In this document: in pieces, positions 1 to 13,800 of the stretch
Layout: the number at the start of each line of letters is the position of its first letter
Numbering within the stretch: the stretch's first letter is position 1
DNA from: Aurelia coerulea
Lineage: Eukaryota > Cnidaria > Scyphozoa > Semaeostomeae > Ulmaridae
Direction: 5' to 3'
Assembly (NCBI GenBank): GCA_039566865.1
Contig: CM076954.1
Coordinates: 16,578,001-16,642,000 of the forward strand
DNA: 64,000 nt
Translations under genes and position numbers: made by a program
The notes under the pieces: model-generated
The model's database searches: none
The model's input: the letters and a program-made list of their open reading frames with translations, nothing else
Told to the model about the DNA's origin: nothing

Positions 1-317
1 AGTTTCTCGTGAATAGAGTAGAGAGGTAAGTGGGCGCGAGACCACTTATTGATTTGAAAACAATGGTAGCCGTCTCTTGGTTGATGGGGCCACCGTGTAT
101 AAAGAATTTAAAATGAAATGAAATGAAATGAAATATTGGAAAGCCCTGTGATGATAATAATGATAATAATGATAGTACCAGGATTGAATTTCCATTGACC
201 ATACAAACACTTTGGTGGCATTTTCAGGACTTGCTACAAGTCTCTCTGTCTCTCTTCTCATCACAAGCTGCAAGATGTACAATGCGAGGGGAAGACAGGA
301 GAGAGAGAGACTTGTAA
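1..317. repeat. Upstream flank: simple repeats
   Basis: Contains (AAATG)n at about 110-133, an ATAATG-rich stretch at 150-172 and (GA)n near 297-310. The AAATG run after a TATAAAGAATTT stretch looks like the 3' tail of a retroelement, but I cannot name it. No gene seen. Confidence 0.5.
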
Positions 318-793
318 GGGGCCGATTAGATGAGAGTTTGAAAACTCAGGCCCCCTCTCCAGTCATCTCTTTGTAAAAATGAGTTTGCGATTGCCGATTA
401 CATGAGAAAGTTTCAGCCCTCCTTGAGCTAGGCCTGCTGGGATTTCCAGCCCAGGTAAACGGGCTGAGATTTCTCATGTAATCGCAATTTTTTCCAGCCC
501 GGGCTGAGAATTTACTGTGCGCACGCGCAGTTTGGACATAGTTTCATGCCAAAACAGAGTAACACGAAGATTCTCAAAGATGGGGCGGCAGATGAAAGCA
601 AAGAACGTTTGCAACGGGAAACTAGTGATTTTAAAGCCATTTCGAAGTTTTAAAGCTTGAACAATTTTGACGCAACTCTAGTAATTAAGTTCAGCCCGGG
701 CTAGCTTCTGTCATACAGTCGCAAACCAATTTCACCTCGGCTAACAGGGCTGAAATTCCAGCCCGGGCTGAAAACTCTCATATAATCAGCCCC
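318..793. mobile_element. MITE with GGGGCYGATTA... terminal inverted repeats
   Basis: Left end GGGGCCGATTAGATGAGAG is matched in reverse complement by the right end (GGGGCTGATTATATGAGAG). Internal copies of the palindrome-rich AGCCCGGGCTGAAA occur repeatedly. Flanks are TAA and TTA, so the target duplication is imperfect. It abuts the next element. Non-coding. Confidence 0.75.
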
Positions 794-796
794 TTA

Positions 797-1193
797 GGGC
801 TTGGTTACATGGGAGTTTTCAGCCCGTTTACCCGAGGTGAAACTTCAGCCCTCCTCTACGGTCAAAAGCTTGTAAATATCAATTTGCCATTACATGGAAA
901 ATGTTTCGCCCCGGGCTGAAAATTGGCCCCGGGCTGAAATTTCATCTCACCTTGTGCTAGCCGAGATGAAACGTTAATCCCTAATTAGCATGTTAATCCC
1001 TATTGTTTTACATGACGCGCGCCCATGTAATGGCCAATATTTTTTCACCCCGGGCTGAAAAATCAATGACGCATGCGCTTTTATCTACTTTTCGCACTAA
1101 ACAGATTTTCAGCCCGGGCTGAAACTCTCCATGTAATGGCAAAATATTTTTACCTCGGGTAGCAGGGCTGCAAACTCCCATGTAAACAGGCCC
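797..1193. mobile_element. MITE with TTA target duplication (PIF/Harbinger-like)
   Basis: Terminal inverted repeats GGGCTTGGTTACATGGGAG and GGGCCTGTTTACATGGGAG (right end reversed), flanked by TTA at 794-796 and 1194-1196. A 3-bp TWA duplication is typical of PIF/Harbinger elements. Shares the AGCCCGGGCTGAAA internal motif with the element to its left. Confidence 0.75.
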
Positions 1194-1758
1194 TTAGATT
1201 GGTATCTCCCATTGGTAGTCAACAGAGTCAAACATGCTTTGTGGTACTTCTTTTTCTCAGACACCCGATACGAAACTACACCCTGCTCGGATGCAGAAAT
1301 ATAAAGTCAACAAACACTTTGCCACATATCGGACAAGTTCTATGCACATGACCTCGTCATGCATCATGGGAAACCTGCTCATTGTTTTGTCAAGGAAATC
1401 ATTTTGATAGGGTATGAATGAACAAAGCCTCAAGACAGTTAGGCAAAGTTGCTGCACGAGTTCAGACAGAGAGAAAATCTCGAGTGCTTGAATGTTGAAA
1501 TTTTGCGTTTATCTCATCTTTCTGTAAGACAGTTTAGCGTAGATGCTTGTTTGTTTGCGAAATTTCTATTTCCAAATTTGTTTACCTGGACTGGTAACAT
1601 GAGATTTGTTGAAAATCAATCGATTAAATGCACGCAATCAAAAGAAGCTTTCAACTGAAAGGAGGTAATTTGTGACTAGCTTGTAAGTGCTCTCAGCTAT
1701 TATCAAAATTATGTTGGCATTTTGCAAGTGCCACGTGAAATGAGAGCTTGGAAAATGT
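1194..1758. other. Upstream region without a recognised gene
   Basis: Between the upstream MITE and the TATA box I see no repeat boundary and no convincing ORF; presumably it includes the proximal promoter of the protease gene. Confidence 0.4.
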
Positions 1759-1768
1759 TATATATAAG
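1759..1768 (+). promoter_or_regulatory. TATA box of the astacin-ShK-protease gene
   Basis: TATATAAG lies about 55-60 bp upstream of the ATG at 1822. With a usual TATA-to-start distance of about 30 bp, transcription would begin near 1790 and leave a 5' leader of roughly 30 nt. The ATG context has A at -3 and G at +4, a favourable initiation context. Placement is by motif and distance only. Confidence 0.6.
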
Positions 1769-1821
1769 ATTCCTTACATTGGCCCTTTCACTTTCTTGGT
1801 TGCCTCTGTGTGAGCGTCAAG

Positions 1822-1891
1822 ATGGTGTCACTGCAGATCCTTTTCATCGGCATTTGTGCCTCATTGGCCATTGCATTTGATCCTATGGAGA
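1822..1891 (+). CDS. Exon 1: signal peptide
   Basis: Encodes the first 23 residues: Met, a short polar stretch, then a hydrophobic core (ILFIGICASLAIA) typical of a secretory signal peptide, with likely cleavage after the Ala-Ile-Ala segment near residue 18. It ends in phase 1 at a strong donor (GTAAGT at 1892). The product is therefore expected in the secretory pathway or outside the cell. The start is the only ATG between the TATA motif and this donor that opens this frame. Confidence 0.85.
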
Positions 1892-4800
1892 GTAAGTATA
1901 AATTCGTTTGATTATCTATATTTATTTTGCTACATTCTATTTCATTGTATCAAGTTCACACAGCAAAGAATATCAAAATTTCAGGACATCTTTTAAATGG
2001 GATACAAAGAGAAAAGGAAAATGTCTTATGATTACAAATGTAAAAAAAAAACATTAACTTGCTTTTCGTCTCCGTTTTTTTTAAATAGCTTGGTAGTTTC
2101 TGCTAAATTTCCTCTTCCAACACCACAGGACATTTAAAGGTTTTTGCAGTGTCATTTTTGGTACGGTTTCATTGCTAATCGACTTTTTGAACAGAAACAT
2201 ATTTGCTGTTTGCTAAGTCAACAAAGAAATGCCTTCCCTTGGTGACTAACTTCAAGAATGAACTGTATTTCATTTTATTTGTTTGGTTCAGAAGCTGAGC
2301 AGTAAGTATTTCAATCACACAAAAAAAGAGAATTGAATCTGCTCCCAATCGGCTCTTGAACCAAACAAAATAACTGCGCGAGGCAGCTGTGTAGATATAT
2401 CCTTCTTCCTTTGCTTTATGCCCATGTTTGCTCTTAAAAAAATTTCTGGAATGCACAATGAGCGCGCTAGCTACCTGGGTTTCAGAGATACGTTTGCAGC
2501 CTTGTTTGTCTCGAAATACTGGCTATATTTCCTTCGTCTTCGATCGCTAATCGCTTTGAATGGCAGTGTCAATCAAAAGCAGCTCATGCTATTGACTAGC
2601 AAATTCTGTCTTTGTTGAAGAAAAAATCATCAAACATATGGCAAGAGAGCGCGTGGCCGAGTGGATAAGGCGACTGACTCGTAATCCAAAGGTCAGAACG
2701 GCCAAGGTTCGGATCCGCGCTGGACAGATTGGTCGCTGTCCGTAACTCTAGCCCGGGTCGATCAGAGCCATGTGAGGGAAATCTGGTAGCTGCGGCGGGC
2801 TGATGGTAAAACATCCTTGGCCCCTGCTGGAAATAAGTCTCTCTCAGACTTTCGCAGGCTAGCCACGTTAAATATGATACCTACCTACCTACCTATGTTC
2901 AAACGATGCGCATTTTCTTTTTTAACTCATTTGACGAATACAGCTTACATTTTACCTTTGCAGACCCAGATCTCTTCCAAGGTGATATGGAATTGACAGA
3001 AGAACAAAGGAAGGATTACCTCGAAGGAAAAGCAAACAGCGCAGTGCCGTTAGCAGCAATCAATACAGGACTTTGGCCCAAAGTTATTCCATACAGCTGG
3101 GATGACAAGCTCGGTAAATATTGACTTGTGAATGATTCATTACATATGTAAAATCTTATTTGGGAAAAGATGGAGAAAAGATGGGGAAAAGATACTAATG
3201 GTTGGGGGGCGGTAGCCCCCGTAACGTTTATGGTTAGATAACTCTTATGCGTATGGCTATGGTTAGGTAACTCGACAATCATCCACAAAGCTTTAAAAAG
3301 GTAAGGGGTACTGTAAAAGCTAAGCACTCAATTCAAACACCATGACTTTATCTCCTATTGTGGGAAAGTAGCAGCAGATAAATTTCAAATGAAGATAGTT
3401 TCTATTGGTTTCTTTGCCATCAATATATAATGTTAGAGACATGTAATCAAGTAATTCTTTAAAAAAACGAAAATTTACTCTGAAAGTTATGAATAACGAC
3501 ATTTCGAGCTTTCCTCTTCATCAGGTGACACCTGATGCAGTACAAAACTCGAAACATTGTTATTTATAACTTTCTGAGTACATTGTCGTTTTTTAAAGAA
3601 TCACTTGATTACATATGCCTACGACGTACTACACGCAAAACAAACATCGTTATTTATGTTAGAGATATAGCTGGATTTTGAGCCACACAATTCAGATGAG
3701 CCTTGACAGATGAAAGTTCACAGGAGGCTGAAGACGTCTTTCGCGTAATGCCAGTTAGAAAAGACTTTCAAATCCAATTTGAGACAATGGCTACCTGATA
3801 AATCATTTTTGTGTTAATTTAACAATAGTCTCTTTCTGCCATTGCGATATTTCTTAGCAGTCTTTTCCTGGTATGCTACAAGTCCAAAACATACAGCTGA
3901 ATTGTTCACAAACGAGAGAGAGACAAGGAATAATAAAATTTGCACATGAAAGTACAACTTAGATGGAATTTTGCAAATTCTTGCCTAATTGATTATACGA
4001 ATTCGTCTTTTATATAGCAACAATGTTTATAACTAAACATCTCGAGACCTGTATAAAAGGCCTTTGCAACCGGCAGACTGTGCACTTGCCACCTCTTTGC
4101 CTTTGGCCAACTTTATGGACCATTAGAATTACGATAACAAAGAGACTGCAAGAGGAAATGTTCCCAAAGCATGCTGGTTGAAAAAGCTTCTTTAATCCTT
4201 TAAACGGGCTCATCGACTTCTTCGATTTAATTCCGCAGACCGAGAACCAAAAGCAGTTGATGCAATCCGAGCTGCCATTGCAGACTATCACAAGCATACA
4301 TGTCTTCGTTTCGTGAAACGCAAAGATGAGAAGGGATATATCCACTTCTACAAAGGTGGAGGGTGAGTTTTTTCAAAGTATGATTAGCCACAAACAGCTT
4401 GTTGCTAGGATGCACTTCTTATATAATGCACCCCGTGAGTCAGCTCAGGAGATAAAGGGTTAACGATAATTGAAAAGAAAATATCCGAAAAAGGAATTTG
4501 TTACAGATCTAGGAATCTGGGACAAATACATTAAGATTTAATTCGGAAAGCAGGACCAAGTCCCGGCGGTGATAGATTTTAATTTTCTCGATTTATCTGA
4601 TAATTTCATTCAGAATTAGGATATATCTCACAGAATTCTCAAGGACCTTCAAAACGCTGTCAGACGAAATCAATGACATGTCCAGCTATGAATAAGGAAT
4701 AATTGTTTTGGCTGCGAAACGCTTGATACAGATCCAAGTTCTCCTCTTTTTTTAGTTGAATAAAGGGATAATTTACTTTGAACATCAATCAGTTAAAAGG

Positions 4801-7800
4801 GTCAACTTGAGGACGAACCAGACAGCATGGTTTCAAATATGCTGTCAGAGATCTCCCAAATAGGTGCATGGCTCATTGTTGACAAATGGACCACCATCCC
4901 CATACTCATCGACTCTGTGCTCGAGCTAAATTCAATTTATTTTATTTTATTTTTCATTTTATTTTAAACATATTTACCCTGGGATACAATTCAGTAAAAT
5001 AATTAAGCAACTGCTTTCCAATTGACCCAGCAACAAAACAAAATAGCTAAAGATACAACCTATTTACAAAATTTTCCTATTAAATAGCTACTAAATGTGA
5101 AAAAGAAAAATAAAGATAATACTTTTGATACAGATCAGCTTTCCTTGAATATTCTCAATTCAAAGCTTTTAGTTTCGTTTTAAATGACTGAATCGAAGGG
5201 GCTAATTTAATTTCTGAGTCGAGTTTATTCCATGCATTGGCTCCACGAAACGCAAATGATTTTTGGCCGTAAGCTGTTCTCATTTTTGGTACAGCAAGAT
5301 TGCACTTGGTATTGCGTTAAAACCCTGGTATGAACATCAGACAATCTGGAGAAAATGTTTCCTAAGTTTTCAGGTGCGAGGTAATTTAAAGATTTATATA
5401 CCATTGTACATGTTTCTCGATTACTCAGTTTATCAATTGTCGGCCGTCCAAGCCGCTGCAATAGAGGAGCAGCTGGAGTGTCAAAAGGGCTACTTGTAAC
5501 AATTCTAGCAGCTCTGTTCTGTAATTTCTGCAAGGTTTTCAATTTATTTGCCCCGCAACATCCCCAAACAGAGCAACAATAACTGAAATGTGGTTGAACA
5601 ATACTAAGATACATATTCCTTAACGTATCCTCTTGCACATAGTGTTTAGCATACTTCAAAAGTCCTATAGCTCTAGAGATCTTCTTCTGTGTACATTTAA
5701 CAGTGCTCTCCCATGCAATATCAATGCAATGCAATATCAATGCAATGCAATGCAATGCAATGCAATGCAATGCAATGCAATGCAATGCAATGCAATGCAA
5801 TGCAATGCAATGCAATGCAATGCAATGCAATGCAATGCAATGCAATGCAACAATGCAATATCAGTAAAAAAACCATTATTATCGTTGAGAGCAACAACAT
5901 TCAAAGCAATGCAATGAATGAGTATTAGTGGCATAAACCGAAAAAAAACTTCTAAGGAAAGGGTAAATGGACATCTCAAAATGATATTGAAACACACCAC
6001 TTTTGCACAGTTCACTTTTAGTGACGCTGTTCAGTTTGCCTGAAAAACGATTACATATGAAGGTGATCAGGCAATATTCAAATTAAAGTCTTCGCTGGTT
6101 GACTAAGACCCCGTTTACACGGTAGCGGATCAAAAGTGTTGCGGATCAAAGTGTTACGGATCACCCTCCCGTCTACACGGTAGCGGATCAAAATTGTATC
6201 GGATCACGGTCTCGTTTACACGGTAGCGGATCAGCGGTCACCATAGAAATAGGACGAGGTCACATTCAAGATTTTCTCGGATTTTCAGTGATTTCCTTTC
6301 AACGTCAAAATTTCAAAACAAACTGCAATTATGATTAAACCTCGTTTGTATGGAAAATACCCTCGTAATGAATCCGAATCAAAATTGATGCGGATCACTT
6401 GCGTTTACACGGCGCAGAGCAAGAGTGATCCGATACAAAAGTGATCCGACACAAAACGAGTTCGCTTTCGTAGCAGGATCAAAATTGATGCAGATAGCGG
6501 AGCAGAAGTGTATCGGATCACTTCGAGCTCGTGTAAACGGGAGGCTGATCCGCAACACTTTTTGTATCGGATCAAAAGTGATCCGCTACCGTGTAAACGG
6601 GGTCTAATTTGACGAAGAAATTACGTGTTCTTTAAACCTTAAAGGCAATGTGTCCATGTAAATACAGCCGTGTATACACACTTGTCAAAATATGCTGACA
6701 CGATGCTGACGAAGAGCCTCGAGGAGCGCGCAGTGATTGGTAGAATTTAACTGATCACATGCAAACTCAAATGTCAGCTCCGAAAGTGCAACCGCAAGTA
6801 AGACATCAGTCTGTTTAGATCACTCTTTACAACGTAGTGAGCTCGTTTACCAAAGTGATCACATGAAATATCATGTGAAATTGGCACCCCCCCCCCCCCT
6901 CCTCAAAGCCGCTGTACTTACATGGACATATTGCCAGGAAAAGGAACGATGTTTGCTTGAAAATAACTATGACACCATAGCCATTTGAATTTCCAAACAA
7001 GACTTTACCCTTTCTTCCATATTTTACAAGTGGGCTTTCATCGCAAGATTACATTTTCCAGATGTTCATCACCAGTTGGCTATTTTGGAACAAGGAATGG
7101 AATTTCATTATCTGATGGTTGCTGGCATAAGGGCATTGTCATGCATGAAATGGCTCATAGTCTTGGATTCTACCATGAGCAAAGCAGGCCTGATAGAGAT
7201 CATTACGTCATTATTCATTGGGAAAACATTTCAAAACGTAAGAATATACTTTTCCCGCTCCCGAATCTCTTTTTCGGAATGAATATGCGCATACTAACCG
7301 GTTTTGTGTTGTACAGGAAAATATAAAGCCCGAGGTCTTAAAGTACAGACCGAGCTTGCGAGGTCTGTGCAATGAGACCGAGGGCTTTATATTTTCCTGC
7401 ACATCGTTATCGTTATTTTCAGATTATCAGATGATCTTTCTCGATCGCGGGTGCATCGGTTGGGGGGAGTCTATGATAAATTGGAAAGTCTTTTTCCCCT
7501 CGGGGTTGGATCCCTGAACCATTATTTCATTCTCCCTGCCGGTGCGCTCGTGGTTGTGGTTTGGTGGGTGGTGGGCTGTTTGTGCGGGTTTTGGGAGTAC
7601 TTCAGTTTTGCCTTGGCCTTTTCTTTGTCCTGATTTAGTGTGCATATGTATTTTATTTTTGTTTTTGTTTTTTGTGTTCTATTATTAATTTATTGTTGAT
7701 ATTACTTAGAAAATTGTAAGTGGCATTTGTAGTGAGGACCCGGTGACCATGCTTCTTTCCTCGCTGCAAATGCCACAGTAACTTGCATTAACTTGTTGTT

Positions 7801-10800
7801 TTTAAGTTTTAGATTGATAAAAAAAAAATAAAAAAAAAAAATCTTTCTCGATACGAGGAGCTCTCTCTTATGCAAGTTTGACCACAGATTTCTTCTATTC
7901 CCCACCCAGGAATGCAATACAACTTCCACAAACAAAAGGCTTCTAACATCGACAGCATGAGTGTCCCTTATGACTACAGAAGCATCATGCATTATGGAAG
8001 AAAAGCTTTTGGAAGAGGAAGACTGACAATTGAGACAAGAGATCCAGCAATGCAAAAGGTTATAGGAAGAAGATCTGGATTCAGTGAATATGATATTCTT
8101 CAAATGAATCTTCTTTACAAATGCCCAGGTAAATAATTTTACTGTCACAATCTGAATAAAAACATATAAGGGATGAAATTAAATCGTCTACGATACTGAT
8201 TGCCTTGGTTCTTTGATGACGAGTTTGGGAAACTAAAGGGTTGTTTTAAAAGGTGCATCATATCAACATGTTTCATTGGTGAGTAATTTCAGAGGAACAC
8301 AAACTGTTCTAATTGATGAAAAATATCTGTGCATCTCCTTCTTGGAGTTAATACCATTCTTAATATCACCTGAACAAAGTTGAGCTTATAAAAACTTTCA
8401 AACTGTGAAAAATCTCCTAAAGCCTTTCCACCAGACCATCGGAGAGATATAACAACTGCTAGAAAAGCACCCAAATGGTGCTTTAAAAATATGATCTTTC
8501 TTTGTTTTATGTCTTTGCTATTTCTATTTCCTAAGATTACTAATATATAGATTATCTTATCAACAGGATTCACAAGGCCACCAATGACAGGTACCCTACC
8601 ACCAAGTAAGTGTAATACGTTTTTCCTATGAAATCTTGATATTCAAATTTCTTAAACAATTGAATAACAGCTTTGAGATTACCATCCATTGAGTTACTAA
8701 AAGTACAGAATTTCAATCCATGTCGATAAATGAATCGTCGCCTGTCATTCCTCAGGAACTTTCGACGGATCAACTGATTCCATGGAAACTTGTCCCATGT
8801 ATGCAAGAAGTAGAAAAAGACTAAAACTTCTCAAGGCTGTTGTCACATGACTTGAAATGGGTTAAAACAAACCTTTGGCCAAGTAAATCTGTTGGTTCTG
8901 CGAGGCCTGAAAGTTTTAGCTCTTTTCCCGGGGGACCAAATGTTTTCGTATTTGTATATAACAGTTTTCATGATCTAATGAGTTGAAATTGTTTTCTTAC
9001 AAGAAAGCTTAATTTGTTGTCCAGATTTCCATATAGGGAATGTAAGCATATAAAAGTGGCCCAAGCCATTTGCTGTCAAATCCTTGCCTATCAGATAACA
9101 GTATTTCCTGTTGATGTGGAAAAGTTATCCAGATATGGTTGGGCACGTGTCAAGGTCTATTGTATTTGCACTGCTGTTTTTATCGAAGGCTTATGTATGC
9201 TTAGATTCCTTTTAATTACTAACTTGCATTCATTTCTTTTCAAAGAATGCTTGATGGTTTTACTTAAAGGGGCTGGATAAGAAATACGTAAAAAAATCAA
9301 CGGTTTGTGCATCAAATATTGCATTTTGAAAGGAGAAATTCCTTTGTAATTAGCTAAATTCAAAAGGAAAGATCCCTATCTAGATACAGGCTGGTCTTTG
9401 GGTGAAAGATCAACAAAAATGCTTGTTGGAAATCCATTTATATCGTAGCAATCCCAAAACATATGGATATTTAATTTGTATCAGAAGAAAGTGCAATGGC
9501 AAATCTCCAAGATGATACATTTATTTTGAATTTTCATTGAATAGTCACGATAAATTAGCTCATCAGAAAACAGCCAAATCAAAAATTTCCCCGACAGTTT
9601 CTTATCCAGCTCCTTTAATGCTTCTATCCTTTTATGTCTCAATCTTTCTTACCTCTCAATTTTTCGTTTCAGTAACTGATCCAGTTGTTGTGCCAACCAC
9701 AGGTGTGTCTTTGTTGTATTTCTAAACATCAAAGCATCAATCAAAAACTACATGTCGCTCTCTACATTTATTGCTGTCAGCATCCAAAGAAAATTAGACC
9801 AAGACAAAAATTCGTGTTTCATATTACCAGGAAGTTATGTGATTCTGAATTAGCTATCTACAATCGTAAGTGGCCCAGGCAAATTGAAAAAAATTCTACT
9901 CTGATGTGCGAATTCAAAACTTTGCTGAAAATTGACAACCTTTAAGTATTGTTTGTTTATACTCCATTCGATACAAATGATAATCTTTTCATGATAAGAA
10001 TTTAGTTTTGAATTTCAAAGCCTTATAAAACGAGCACTATTTATTGTGCCGTATCGTTGTTGTAACTGACATCTTTGTTTATCAGGACAATTGATATTTT
10101 TGTAATTAATTCTATACTCTAGTAGCTTAGTTAATCTTATAGTTATGTTATTTTTTGTAATCAGGTTAGAGGCTGTCTTGGCCTAGATACCTTTTTTATA
10201 TAGAAAAAATAAATATTTCTATTTTCTTCTCCTTGCAGTCCCAATCACAGGTACGTAAACAAGTTGCTTATGTCTACCAACTGACTAAATTTTTGTACCA
10301 ATTCCAGAGTAAATATTTCGACAGCACTTTTGCGGGATTTGTTTTACTTGAAACTGAATTTTAAGTGAATGCAAAGACTGCACAACGATCCCAGCTTCAA
10401 ATCTGGCTTCTATTTGGATATATTTCTTCTACAATCTTTGAAATAGAAGTGCTTACTATTGATTAAGGGATACTGAATTTGAAAAGAATATCAAAAAACA
10501 AAACGTAGGACAATAATTCTCCTTACTTCGCCTAAAGGTAATGTCAGCAAAGCATAAGGCGATGGAAAGAGTTTAGGCTTTGTCAAATTGCTTGACAGCA
10601 TACAACAAGGATCTGACTAAATGGATTGTAGAATAGCAAATGATTCACAGTTGAATCCAATGGCTGTGTGATAAAGCGGCTGGTGTAAAATGCAGGTCAT
10701 ATTTTGGCAGGTCACTGCGGCAGGTCACCATTATGGCCAAGGCTTTAAAGGCTGAACGAAGGAATTTATTTGTATTCCAGATAATGAGAGTCACCATTGG

Positions 10801-13800
10801 AATGAATTGTATGCCACGAAGGAATCGCCCAGATGTATCAAGTGCAGTTTTTGAAGGGCCTCTAGAGCTTCAAAGGCCGTTTGACTAATGTCAGTTATTT
10901 ATTCAGTTGTCTCTGTAGGGAGCAGCGTGCGGAGCTTATGCATGTGTAGTTTTATTTTATTTTTTGTTTGTTTGTTTGTTTGTTTGTTTTGATGCATACA
11001 ATTCTCTTTTCCCAAAAGTGTTAAAACTGTTTGGACAGTAGCAAGGGAAGGTGATGGGATATGTACTATAATGAGTAATATGACATTGAATGAATCAAAT
11101 AATACACATAATAAACATAACCAGTTAATTAATCCTTAAGTGATAGGCCCTGCATAATTCTATCGCACAAATCAAATCAAACGTTGAAACTGGACGGTTT
11201 GAGTAAGGTCGCTTCTAACGAAAGTTGTACACCACGTTACCACTAAGTCCCCGTCTGTTTCTTTTTTGTCTCGTTACGTTTGTAAGTCCGTTGCATATTG
11301 GACGGGAGGTGCATGGTGGCTTTTTTTCATACTTAAAGAAACTTCAAGATAAGTTTTCTCCACCAGTTACCTTTCCTTGCCATCACTTAGATCTGACGTC
11401 TAATATGCAGCAGACTTAGGTATCAATCGTTCTTATTATCCGTATGTGTTGTTTTAGTAGTGTTCTTTAAGTTTAAGTAGTTTTTGTTTCCTTTATCTAC
11501 GTTAATTCCCTTAGGGTAGACACAGTCTTTTGCTCCCCGGGGGTATTTGTCCCAGTAGTATTGTAAAGTAATTCTTGTAAGTAGTGTAGACCGTAATATG
11601 TATTGTAAAATTTTATTGATTTATAAAAAAAAAATCAAACATTCCTTTGACATCTTTTTTGCTTTCGCGTTTTACCAAATCCTTCAATTAACGAACTTAT
11701 CTCCACTCGTTTGTACAATGGCAAGGCGGGTCTCGTATGCTGTACACAAAATGATTCCTTCGTTCAAGCTGTGAACTCTTGGCCATTAAACGGTAACATA
11801 CCGCGGTGACCTGCAAAAATATGACCTGCATTTTAGACTAGCAATGCCATGAAGTTACTTTCTATTATCATGACAAATTTCTCATGTTATTGCCTTTGCT
11901 TTAATATCTAGATTGCTTTGATACCAATCGGGCATGCAGCCACTACAAGGAAAAAGGATATTGCACAAATGAACTATTCGTCACCTACATGAGAAGAAAT
12001 TGCCCCAAGATATGTGGGTTCTGTGTGCCAGGTTTGTGCTCATTGTCTTCTAATTTCTTAATTTCTTTTCTACATAAGGGATGATCCCTCCTATATCAGT
12101 TAGCCCCTATTTTCAAAAAACCACTTCCTACTTGCCTGTTTCCCATACATACATTCTTTTATAAGTATCACATTATAACAGATAACATTATTTGTTGTTA
12201 TACTTAGAGTTTCACGCTATACGTCGATCATCAGACAACTGAAAACTCTACTCAATTTTTGTGCAAACTCTTGGTAGAATGTAATCTTTCTTATTATCTC
12301 AATCCTGTTATAATTCGCTCTGTCTTCGTGGCATTGAGCACTGTTTTAACCATTAAAGATATACAACTTTTGTAAGTATCATATTATTTTGTTGCTATGC
12401 TATGTGCATCTATTCATTTCAACTTGTGTTATAGTCAATTATCATAGATGGGTATGGAGAATAGTTCATTGGGTGATATTTCTGACATGAATGAACTGAC
12501 CTAAACCGATCTGAACTGTCTTCTATTGTGTGACATTAGGTTTCAATAAATAGATTACTTTGTACATAATATGAAACATAAGAAGCGTAAGCATATATTT
12601 CTCATAACAAGCTACAGTAAAGGGTATGCAAAACCATTTTTTGCATGTTTCAGACAAAATATATGCTTTAATTATATATGCGGTGTTAATTTCCTACAAT
12701 TAATATTGAAGTAATATCGTTTCATCATCATCATTCGGTGACTGCTTCATCTGGAAGATTCGTCGTTACTCTTCTCCAGTAGTCACGGTCTTAAGCTCCT
12801 CTTATGCATTGCTCAAAGTTTAACTTTGTCCATTCCATGATGTTCTTCATCCACGTTTTACGGGGAGGTCCCCTTGCTCTTTTGCACATACCCTTCCTTC
12901 CAATAAAAGTTTTTGCATTTTGTCTCTTCTTATCAAATGACCAAAATATTGCGTTTTTCTCATTTTTATGTTCTTCTCTATATTTTTATGTTCTTCTAAT
13001 ATCGTTTTCCTCATTTGTATGTACTTCTCTATATTTTTATGTTCTTCTAATATCGTTTTCCTCATTTTTATGTTCTTCTCTATATTTTTATGTTCTTCTA
13101 ATATCGTTTACAACCTTATTTATTAGTGCATCACACTGAGATTGGACTGAAAATGTCGTTGGATTACCGTAATTGGATTCATCCTAAACACCAACATGAT
13201 CTCAAAATCATTTCCATGTTTCCATTTACAGGACCAAAGACAACAGGATCACCAGTTGTTACCAGACCTCCAGGTAGGTTGCTTATGCTTAACTACCGGG
13301 TGTCCCAAAATGATGTATTATTGTTTGATTGCTTACATGTACATAACCAATGAACCGATTTCCAAAACTTTGTTTTATTTGATTGCCTAAAGGCTAAATT
13401 GTATTTTAAGATGTCGGTTGTGGTTTTACCAGTTTTTGAAAATCGATTCATCGGTTATGGACACATAAGCAATCAAATGATAATACATCATTTTGGGACA
13501 CCCGGTATATCATTATCTAAGCATGGCTCAATTTCATAAAGCCTGTTTTTCATTAAATCATAATTCATCGCCGATGATTGTCTTACAGTATCAGCGATGG
13601 CTTGAGTATTTGTATATTTGTTCTTAATTTCATTTGGGCTGTGCCCACTGTTCGACTCATTATTACCTTACTGACGTTTCAAAAACGAGGCAATACAACA
13701 ATACCGCCAATCCCATCGGTTAATCGCACATTTCGCGCGGTTTTCCCGTAGCATTGTATAATACGATACAAGGACGCGTCTTTGACACCACAGCAACTGA

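Noticed and set aside
2648..2722. Possible tRNA gene
   Set aside because: Extra bases in the variable and anticodon region, and it runs into a SINE body with a (TACC)n tail.
5225..5917. Long ORFs on both strands rich in Cys, Ile, Ala, Leu and His repeats
   Set aside because: They are translations of the (ATGCA)n microsatellite joined to an antisense LINE fragment.
12847..13065. Small repetitive protein on the minus strand (MRKTILEEHKNIEK repeats)
   Set aside because: A LINE C-terminal remnant with a 51-bp tandem expansion, without its own start or promoter.
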